Below, one piece after another: positions 13,528 to 19,427 of a stretch of DNA of 19,427 bases (the stretch's first letter is position 1; each line of letters opens with the position of its first letter). Source of the DNA: CBIFWW01 sp966186435 (lineage in GTDB: Bacteria; Pseudomonadota; Gammaproteobacteria; Enterobacterales; Enterobacteriaceae); assembly GCA_966186435.1 (NCBI GenBank), contig CBIFWW010000058.1:1-19427 (forward strand). The letters run 5' to 3'. Position numbers and translations under genes: made by a program. The notes below the pieces were generated by a model, which was not told the origin of the DNA, did not search any database, and was given only the letters and a program-made list of their open reading frames with translations.

Positions 13528-14352
13528 TTACAGCGCCAGGGCGCTGGCCATCGGTGTCACGCCAAAGCGTTCACCCAGAGCAATCAGCTGTTCACGGCTG
13601 ATGGTCTGTTTCATCCCACCCATCGATATTACTTTTACCAAAATCTCGGCGGATTTCTCGGCGGTGTCGATCAGCCCAAAGGCTTCATCAAGGGTAGGGC
13701 CGCTGCCAAATACCCCGTGGAACGGCCATAAAACCAGTGAGTGCTTTTTCATCTGCTCGGCGGTGGCTTCCCCGATGCCATCAGTGCCGGGCACCATCCA
13801 CGGCAAAATGCCAACGCCATCGGGGAACACCACCAGGCATTCAGTACTGCCTTCCCACAGCTTGCGGGTGATGATGTCGGTATCGTTTTCCAGCACGTAG
13901 GTCAGGGCGATCAGGTTGGTGGCATGGCAATGCATGATCACCCGGTCGACACCGCCGGTGGCCTGGATGCGGGTGCAGTGGGAAAGGAAGTGGGCCGGGA
14001 GTTCAGAAGTAGGTACGGCTTGGTTCTCCAGCCCCCACAGGACGTGATAGCCCGCGCCGTCACTGTCCACCTGAACGATGCCCAGGTTAGCCGCCGGGTC
14101 GAGCTGCACATTGCGGAAGAACTTACCGGAGCCGGTCACAATAAACGGGGTGTTTGCCAGCATCGGCATCGGTTGGCTGAGGGCGATATAGCGTGGTTTA
14201 GCATGGAAATCACCGCGATATTCGTCAATATCAGCTTCATCGAGGCGTAAAGTCAGGTTACCGCCGTTACGCTCATCCCAGCCCTTCAGCCAGGCATCGG
14301 TGGTGGCTTTAATCATCCCCTGGACGAACCAGGCATTCAAAATTGTTGGCAT
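13528..14352 (-). CDS. rhaD: Rhamnulose-1-phosphate aldolase
   Basis: Class II aldolase splitting L-rhamnulose 1-phosphate into dihydroxyacetone phosphate and L-lactaldehyde. Two near ATGs exist, at 14358 and 14352. I choose 14352: it gives 274 residues like E. coli, and AGGA then stands at a normal distance, whereas it would be only two bases from the first ATG. With this start Glu117 is the catalytic base and His141, His143 (HCHATNL) and His212 (WPFHGVFGSG) bind zinc, the same numbers as in E. coli. A GC-rich hairpin (CCGGGC-CGTA-GCCCGG, about 14370-14385) in the gap to rhaA may lower or stabilise downstream mRNA. Confidence 0.97.
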   Translation of the reverse strand: MPTILNAWFVQGMIKATTDAWLKGWDERNGGNLTLRLDEADIDEYRGDFHAKPRYIALSQPMPMLANTPFIVTGSGKFFRNVQLDPAANLGIVQVDSDGAGYHVLWGLENQAVPTSELPAHFLSHCTRIQATGGVDRVIMHCHATNLIALTYVLENDTDIITRKLWEGSTECLVVFPDGVGILPWMVPGTDGIGEATAEQMKKHSLVLWPFHGVFGSGPTLDEAFGLIDTAEKSAEILVKVISMGGMKQTISREQLIALGERFGVTPMASALAL

Positions 14353-14396
14353 TGTCATGTTCCTATGGCCGGGCCGTAGCCCGGCGTTATCGTTAA

Positions 14397-15656
14397 TCAG
14401 GCGCGCTGGCTAAGGGTGGTTTTTTCGTAATTACGCACGTTTTCCAGCCACTGGGCGTTAGCCGGGGTGTCGTGGCGTTCACAGTAGGTTTCCCACACCG
14501 CTTGCCATGGCAGGGATTTCTGCTCCTCCAGCAAAGCCAGGCGGCCGGTGTAGTCGCCGCTGTTTTCCAGCTGGCGCAAGGTGTCCGTTGGCTCCAGCAG
14601 GGCGCGCAGCAGGGCGCGTTTCATATTGCGGGTGCCGATTACCCAGGCGGCAATTCGGTTGATGGAGGCATCGAAGAAATCCAGCCCGATATGGACACGG
14701 TCGAACAGGTCATGGCGCACGATTTCACTGGCGATGGCCTGGGTTTCGTCATCAAGTAGCACTACGTGGTCGCTGTCCCAGCGCACCGGGCGGCTCACGT
14801 GCAGCAGCAGGCGCGGCACATACAACATGGCGCTGGAGATCTTGTCAGAGATCACTTCCGTTGGGTGGAAGTGGCCCGCATCCAGGCATAGAGCGGTCTG
14901 GCGGCTGGTGGCGTAACCCATATAGAACTCGTTGGAGCCGACGGTATAGCTCTCGGCCCCAATACCAAACAACTTACTTTCCACCGCATCAATATGATGG
15001 GCCGGGTTGAGCTTCTCGCTGATTACTTCATCCAGGGCGGCTACCAGGCGCTGGCGCGGGGCCAGGCGGTCTACGGTGACGTCCTTCATGCCATCGGGGA
15101 TCCAGATGTTCATCACCGACGGGGTACCCAGCTGCTCACCAAAATAGGCAGAGACCCGGCGGCTGGCCTTGCAGTGATCAATCCAGAACTGGCGGATTTT
15201 TGGGTCGGCGTGGGCAAGAGTGAAGCCATCGACACTCAACGGGTGAGAGAAGCACGACGGGTTGAAGTCCAGCCCTAACTGGTGCTTTTTGGCCCATTCC
15301 ACCCAGTTTTTAAAGTGCTTCGGCTCGATTTTATCCCGGGAAACAGGGGTATCTGATTCCAGATAAATCGCGTGCAGATTCAGGCGTTTTGGCCCGGGGA
15401 TCAGCGCCAGCGCCTGCTCCAGATCCTGGCGTAGTTCGTCGGCATTGCGGGCTTTGCCCGGGTAATTACCTGTGGCCTGGATGCCGCCGGTCAGTGCGCC
15501 TTCTGGGTTTTCAAACCCGGCTACGTCATCGCCCTGCCAGCAATGCATTGACACCGGCAGGCGGTCCAGCTGGCGCAGGGCCTGCTCTACATCAACGCCA
15601 ACGGCGGCGAAACGTTGTTTGGCCAGTTCCCATACCTGGTTTGTTTGAGTGCTCAT
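14397..15656 (-). CDS. rhaA: L-rhamnose isomerase
   Basis: Converts L-rhamnose to L-rhamnulose. From the ATG at 15656 it has 419 residues, as in E. coli, with near-identical sequence over most of its length. Metal ligands His262, Asp294 and Asp296 (AGHFHPTE and RWDSDHVV) are in place. A TTG two codons upstream is open but less likely: AAGGAG sits eight bases before the ATG, and the ATG overlaps the rhaB stop by four bases (ATGA, 15653-15656), indicating coupling. Second gene of the operon. Confidence 0.98.
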   Translation of the reverse strand: MSTQTNQVWELAKQRFAAVGVDVEQALRQLDRLPVSMHCWQGDDVAGFENPEGALTGGIQATGNYPGKARNADELRQDLEQALALIPGPKRLNLHAIYLESDTPVSRDKIEPKHFKNWVEWAKKHQLGLDFNPSCFSHPLSVDGFTLAHADPKIRQFWIDHCKASRRVSAYFGEQLGTPSVMNIWIPDGMKDVTVDRLAPRQRLVAALDEVISEKLNPAHHIDAVESKLFGIGAESYTVGSNEFYMGYATSRQTALCLDAGHFHPTEVISDKISSAMLYVPRLLLHVSRPVRWDSDHVVLLDDETQAIASEIVRHDLFDRVHIGLDFFDASINRIAAWVIGTRNMKRALLRALLEPTDTLRQLENSGDYTGRLALLEEQKSLPWQAVWETYCERHDTPANAQWLENVRNYEKTTLSQRA

Positions 15657-17122
15657 GCGCAAAGCTCCTTGGTTTGGAGTGAGGGCAGAAACTGCGCCAC
15701 ATAGCGGGCAATTTCGCTGTCAGATTCAGGGGTGAAAGTGGCCAGAGGGTGGCAATGGGCCACGGTCTGGCGGAAAGCGTCTACGTCCGGTAATTCGTCG
15801 AGGGCCATCAGCTGGCAGCCAATATTGCCGAGGGTGGAGGCCTCCACCGGCCCGGCCAGCACCGGGATGCCACAGGCATCGGCACACAGCTGGTTAAGCA
15901 GTTGGTTCTGGCTACCGCCGCCCACCACATGCAGCCGGGTAAAGGAGCGGCCCCGCAGGTCGCTTAACTCGCCCAGCACCCGGGCATACAGCAAGGCCAG
16001 GCTATCGAAGATGCAGCGCGCCAGCTGGGCATCGGTTTCGGGCACTGACTGATGGGCTTCCTGGCAGGCCTGGCGAATGGCATCGCTCATCGAGGCCGGG
16101 TTGATAAAACGCTCATCATTAGGGTTGATCATAAAGCGGCAGGCTGGCTCCTGACGGGTACGGGCCACCAGGTCGTTGATATCACTCACCTGTTGCTCTT
16201 TTAGCACCCGCTGTAGCAGCCACAGGCCCATAATATTTTTCAGCACCCGGTAGCGCCCTTCGGCCCCGCCTTCATTGGTGATATTGGCGGCCAGCGCCTC
16301 CGGCGTGGTCCAGGGGGTTTTGCTTTCGAAGCCCATTAGTGACCAAGTGCCGGAAGAGAGATAAGCCGCATCACTATCGGCCAGCGGCGCGGCAATCACC
16401 GCACTGGCAGTATCGTGAGTGGCGACGGAAACCACCGGGATCGGATTACCCTGGGGGCATAGCCAGTGGCCAATCACATTGCCGGGATGAGTAGGGGTAC
16501 CGAACCAACGGCGCGGGGCGCCGGTCCAGGCCAGCAGGGTGTCATCCCAGTTATCGGTATTAATATTCACCAGCTGAGTGGTGGTGGCGTTGGTGTACTC
16601 CCAGTTCATCTCCCCGGTCAGGCGGTAAGCCAGATAATCGGGCATCAGCAGGGCATGCTCGGCCTGGGCCACCCATTCCGGGTTTTGCTCTACCAGAGCA
16701 CGCAGTTGATAAAGGGTGTTAAAGGGCAGGAACTGGATGCCACTGCGGCGGTAGATCTCCTGGCGGCTCAGGGTTTCACAAGCTTGCGCCATCACGCCAT
16801 CGGTGCGTTTATCCCGATAAGCCACCGGCAGGCCAACCCGTTCGCCGTCTTTATCCAGCAAAACAAAGTCCACCCCCCAGGTATCAATACCAATACTGTC
16901 GATGCGCACGCCCTGATCGCAGACCTGGTTCAGGCCCTGGCGGATATGCTGCTCTAAATGGTCGACATCCCAGGTATCAACGCCATCCACCGGGCACAGC
17001 GCGTTGGTGAAGCGGTGGATTTCCTGCAACTTCAGGCTACGTTGGGCGGTGTTATAGCGCGCCAGCATTACTCGGCCGCTTGAAGCACCTAAATCAACGG
17101 CCACGCAGTGGCGAACAGTCAT
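15653..17122 (-). CDS. rhaB: Rhamnulokinase
   Basis: FGGY-family kinase phosphorylating L-rhamnulose at C1 with ATP. 489 residues, the same as E. coli. The phosphate-binding motif VAVDLGASSGR is at the N-terminus, the catalytic base Asp237 lies in VATHDTAS, and the second ATP motif is 'LHVVGGGSQNQLLNQLCADA'. The ATG at 17122 has AGGAG six bases upstream. First gene of the operon rhaB-rhaA-rhaD-fucO-rhaM, driven from the divergent rhaB/rhaS region. Activation by RhaS with rhamnose plus CRP is well established in E. coli, and the matching sites are visible here. Confidence 0.98.
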   Translation of the reverse strand: MTVRHCVAVDLGASSGRVMLARYNTAQRSLKLQEIHRFTNALCPVDGVDTWDVDHLEQHIRQGLNQVCDQGVRIDSIGIDTWGVDFVLLDKDGERVGLPVAYRDKRTDGVMAQACETLSRQEIYRRSGIQFLPFNTLYQLRALVEQNPEWVAQAEHALLMPDYLAYRLTGEMNWEYTNATTTQLVNINTDNWDDTLLAWTGAPRRWFGTPTHPGNVIGHWLCPQGNPIPVVSVATHDTASAVIAAPLADSDAAYLSSGTWSLMGFESKTPWTTPEALAANITNEGGAEGRYRVLKNIMGLWLLQRVLKEQQVSDINDLVARTRQEPACRFMINPNDERFINPASMSDAIRQACQEAHQSVPETDAQLARCIFDSLALLYARVLGELSDLRGRSFTRLHVVGGGSQNQLLNQLCADACGIPVLAGPVEASTLGNIGCQLMALDELPDVDAFRQTVAHCHPLATFTPESDSEIARYVAQFLPSLQTKELCA

Positions 17123-17150
17123 GATAGGCTCCTTCCATAAAACGATGAAG

Positions 17151-17247
17151 CCAGTCTACGGAGGAGGGGCGGGGTACACCTTCTGCTGACGGACAGCAGA
17201 GGATCCCGATTGGCAAAGGTGCAAAGGTGGGAGTGAGTGGACTCACA
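17151..17247 (-). promoter_or_regulatory. rhaBAD promoter: -10, RhaS half-sites I1 and I2, CRP site
   Basis: On the minus strand the -10 box TAGACT (17153-17158) is followed by GG as in E. coli. RhaS half-site I1 is CTGTCCGTCAGCAGAAGG (17179-17196) and I2 is CACCTTTGCACCTTTGCC (17212-17229). Each matches the E. coli half-site I recall, with similar 15-bp separation and 20 bp from I1 to the -10. A CRP site AGTGA-GTGGAC-TCACA (17232-17247, 9 of 10 consensus bases) is centred ~93 bp before the expected start, as at E. coli rhaBAD. The region 17123-17455 (333 bp) holds no gene; the rhaS promoter must lie in 17250-17440, but I could not assign its boxes or the RhaR site. Confidence 0.82.
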
Positions 17248-17455
17248 CTTCCACCACGGCAGTCTCACTTCTCAATTGCGGTTGCCCGTTTCATAACCTT
17301 AACAACCGGCTTGTGATAGCCTCCGCAAATCCCGATTTTTCCCCGCGGCTTCTTGAAAAAACAGCAAAATTTGCGTGCCTGGACGTCGAAAATTGAAGGT
17401 GGCCATTGCCCCGCTTCACTACTATCGGTGCAGGTTTCTGGCAGAGGATGCATCA

Positions 17456-18289
17456 ATGACACAATTACATGGTTTTGACTTCTTCCCTTCCGGTACCGCT
17501 TCTTTGGCGATTGAACCCCGGCAGCCGCAAATCCAGTTCCCGGAGCATTACCATGATTTCTATGAAATTGTGATTGTGGAACACGGTACCGGCAGCCATA
17601 TCTTCAACGGCCAGCCCTACACCCTGAGCGGCGGCTCGGTGTGCTTTGTGCGTGACCGTGACCATCATCAATACGAACATACGGACAATCTGTGCCTGAC
17701 CAATGTGCTGTACCGTTCACCGGAGGGTTTTGCCTTCCTCAATGGCATTAACAAATTGTTGCCCCAGGAGCAGGAAGGCCACTATGCCTCCCACTGGCGG
17801 GTTGGGCAGGGGGTTTTGCAGCAGGTCAGGCTGCTGGTGGATCGCCTGGCGGCGGCGGAACTTGCCGGGGACGACGGCCATCAGGCCAGCCGGGAAATCA
17901 TCTTTATGCAGCTGTTGGTACTGCTGCGCCAGGCCTGCCAGCAAGAAGGGGCTGGGGATAATGACAGCCGCCTTAATCTGCTGATTACCTGGCTGGAAGA
18001 TAATTTCGCCGAAGAGGTGTGCTGGGAATACTTAACTGACCAGTTTTCGCTGTCATTACGTACCCTGCACCGCCAGCTTAAGCAGCGCACCGGGTTAACC
18101 CCCCAGCGCTACCTCAACCGGCTACGCCTGGGTAAGGCCCACCATCTGCTGCGCCACAGTGAAGAAAGCGTTACTGATATCGCCTTCCAGTGTGGCTTTG
18201 GTGACAGTAATCACTTCTCTACTCTGTTTAAGCGGGAGTTTAGTTATTCCCCCAGAGATATCCGCCAGGGGCGGGATCTGGTGCGCTAA
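17456..18289 (+). CDS. rhaS: AraC-family activator RhaS
   Basis: 277-residue activator of rhaBAD (and of the rhamnose transporter in E. coli). The N-terminal cupin (about 1-160) includes QFPEHYHDFYEIVIVEHGTG, which binds L-rhamnose. The C-terminal AraC domain (about 175-275) has two helix-turn-helices: 'LTDQFSLSLRTLHRQLKQ' and 'VTDIAFQCGFGDSNHFSTLFKREF'. I start at ATG 17456, preceded by AGAGGA at seven bases, because MTQLHGFDFFPSG matches the E. coli N-terminus. An upstream start at 17375 would add 27 unrelated residues lying in the promoter region. The first gene of rhaSR, divergent from rhaB, with its target half-sites at 17179-17229. Confidence 0.96.
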   Translation: MTQLHGFDFFPSGTASLAIEPRQPQIQFPEHYHDFYEIVIVEHGTGSHIFNGQPYTLSGGSVCFVRDRDHHQYEHTDNLCLTNVLYRSPEGFAFLNGINKLLPQEQEGHYASHWRVGQGVLQQVRLLVDRLAAAELAGDDGHQASREIIFMQLLVLLRQACQQEGAGDNDSRLNLLITWLEDNFAEEVCWEYLTDQFSLSLRTLHRQLKQRTGLTPQRYLNRLRLGKAHHLLRHSEESVTDIAFQCGFGDSNHFSTLFKREFSYSPRDIRQGRDLVR

Positions 18290-18361
18290 CGCGAACAGCA
18301 TCACCGACAACACCCGCTCCCGGCTGGATAATACCCGCCTGAGCCACATCCGGGAGGCGCC

Positions 18362-19190
18362 ATGACCGGCCAATTAATACTTCGTCAGAAAGACTTTTTC
18401 CCCCATGCCCACCATCCGGTGGCGGTGGCCGATCGCTATCCCCAAAATGAATTTGCCGAGCATACCCATGAGTTCTATGAACTGGTATTGGTGTGGCGCG
18501 GCAACGGCCTGCATCTGCTGAATGACCGGCCCTACCGCATTACCCGTGGCGATCTGTTTTATATCCGCGCCCAGGACCGCCACGGTTATACCTCGGTCAA
18601 CGATCTGGTACTGCAAAATGTGATTTATCGTCCAGACCAGCTCACCCTAAATATGGACTGGGCCGGGTTAATCCCCGGTCTGGGGGAAGGCCCCTACACG
18701 CCTGGCTGGCGGTTAACTGGCCAGGGGATGGCCCAGGCGCGGCAAATTATCGGCCTGATTGAGCAAGAAAGCGCAGGCAAGGATAAACGTGGCGCACTGA
18801 TGATTCAGACCTTGTTTGCCCAGCTATTGGTTACCCTGGAGCGCCATCGCTTTGCCCCGTAAGAGAGTGCAGAGGTGGAGGAGCAAACCGTGCTGGACGG
18901 GCTGATCAGCGCCCTGGCGACCCGGCTTAATCATCCCTTTGATCTGGAGGCTTTTTGCCAAAAATACCAATGCAGTGAACGCACATTGCGCCAGCAGTTC
19001 CGCACGCAAACCGGTATGTCGATCAATCAGTATGTGCGCCAGCGCCGGGTGTGCCACGCCCAGTTTCTGCTGCAACATACCGGGCTGATGGTGAGTGAGG
19101 TTGCCGCCCGCTGTGGTTTTGAAGACAGTAACTATTTTTCGGTGGTGTTCACCCGGGAGACGGGAATGACGCCGCGCCAATGGCGGCAAA
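18362..19190 (+). pseudogene. rhaR: AraC-family activator RhaR, interrupted by in-frame stop and 3' truncated
   Basis: RhaR senses L-rhamnose and activates the rhaSR promoter. The N-terminal cupin is well conserved (VAVADRYPQNEFAEHTHEFYEL, VWRGNGLHLLNDRPYRITRGD). Codon 167 is TAA (18860-18862), right after RHRFAP. The same frame continues without a shift as ESAEVEEQTVLDGL and encodes the full DNA-binding half (CQKYQCSERTLRQQFR, GFEDSNYFSVVFTRETGMTP). Only one base need change to restore it. After QWRQ (~19190) similarity ends where a foreign segment joins, so the last ~7 residues and natural stop are missing. A GTG at 18875 might restart translation, but its ribosome site is weak. GGGAGG precedes the ATG by four bases. 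It could be a true mutation, a split gene or a sequence error. Confidence 0.85.
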
Positions 19191-19427
19191 GTCGCGCCCC
19201 TCGTTGGAGGTCAGCACGCCGTACACGTTCTCCAGCACCACGATGCGCGGCGCACGCGCCTGAGCCTGCAGCTGCTGCATGAGCCGCCAGAACACCCAGA
19301 AGGTGCCCGAGCGCGTCTGCTGCTTGTCCTGCCAGTGGCCAATGCCCTTGTAGGCACCGGCCAGCGAAAGGTCCTGGCACGGGAACGAGGCCCAGGCCAG
19401 GTCGGCCTCGTTCCCGTGCCAGGACCT
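19170..19427 (-). CDS. C5 DNA cytosine methyltransferase fragment (both ends missing)
   Basis: The minus strand from about 19404 to 19170 encodes an internal piece of a Dcm/HhaI-type methyltransferase. Motif IV reads DLAWASFPCQDLSLAG with the catalytic Cys of PCQ, followed by RSGTFWVFWRLMQ, motif VI IVVLENVYGVLTS and then NEGRDFAAIGA. It has neither start nor stop, and no N-terminal SAM motif. Its codons are much richer in G/C at third positions than the rhamnose genes, suggesting a high-GC source such as a betaproteobacterium or phage. The first ~8 codons read from the window end belong to an inverted copy and are not real protein. It joins rhaR without any gap, so it is probably not the natural neighbour. 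Confidence 0.8.
19369..19427. repeat. Perfect 23-bp inverted repeat at the window end
   Basis: Bases 19369-19391 are the exact reverse complement of 19405-19427, with a 13-bp spacer (19392-19404). The arms duplicate the methyltransferase motif IV coding sequence, so one arm (19405-19427 or its mirror) is a fold-back copy, as seen at chimeric or prematurely ended contigs. Confidence 0.9.

Noticed and set aside
12485..15682. Plus-strand reading frames over fucO, rhaD and rhaA
   Set aside because: Shadows of well-identified minus-strand genes; composition is not protein-like.
17375..18289. 304-residue version of RhaS
   Set aside because: The extra N-terminal part is in the promoter region, has no ribosome site and does not match RhaS.
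19132..19380. 82-codon minus-strand frame at the right end
   Set aside because: It is in the wrong frame relative to the methyltransferase motifs and crosses the chimeric join.
1..19427. CRISPR array, integrase or transposase genes
   Set aside because: None seen: no regular spaced repeats and no recombinase motifs in any frame of the window.

Overview
The window reads as the chromosome of a member of the order Enterobacterales that is not E. coli. The evidence is the near-identity of many proteins to E. coli counterparts as I remember them (FdoG/H/I, FdhE, FdhD, RhaB/A/D/M/S), the E. coli-like gene order fdhE-fdoIHG-fdhD ... rhaM ... rhaDAB-rhaSR, and a recognisable ERIC repeat. The genus cannot be fixed from the sequence alone. 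The last ~240 bp differ in base composition and gene content and look like a foreign or artefactual junction.

Layout. Positions 1-2520 hold a sugar/polyol module: a PTS EIIA protein (minus strand, probably continuing into an operon beyond the left edge), divergent from a zinc-dependent polyol-type dehydrogenase and a DeoR-family regulator. Positions 2781-3224 hold the selenocysteine tRNA gene selC (minus) and, ~200 bp upstream of it, a second locus that is clearly related to selC. The second locus keeps the promoter, the leader and the 5' half of the tRNA, but has no UCA anticodon, a broken acceptor stem and a broken T stem. Positions 3383-8909 are the formate dehydrogenase-O operon fdoG-fdoH-fdoI-fdhE (minus); fdoG is read through an in-frame UGA with a SECIS hairpin. 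fdhD, which sulfurates formate dehydrogenase, lies divergently at 9100-9933. So the selenoenzyme operon, its maturation factors and the tRNA for its selenocysteine are all neighbours here.

Positions 9934-12004 are an accessory stretch in place of the yiiG-frv genes that E. coli carries there. It contains a short secreted YdgH/BhsA-like protein, a Phd/YefM-VapC type toxin-antitoxin pair, an ERIC element and a GNAT-like acetyltransferase.

Positions 12003-19190 are the L-rhamnose regulon. The minus-strand operon is rhaB-rhaA-rhaD-(fucO-like lactaldehyde reductase)-rhaM, ending in a strong terminator. The divergent activators are rhaS and rhaR. The rhaB promoter has two RhaS half-sites, a -10 box and a CRP site spaced as in E. 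coli. rhaR carries an in-frame TAA between its sensor and DNA-binding halves and then loses its last codons at a junction with a fragment of a C5 cytosine methyltransferase gene. The window ends in a perfect 23-bp inverted repeat, which fits an assembly or amplification artefact at a contig end.

Most noteworthy: the selC-like paralogue (about 3082-3165), the interrupted rhaR, and the chimeric right end.
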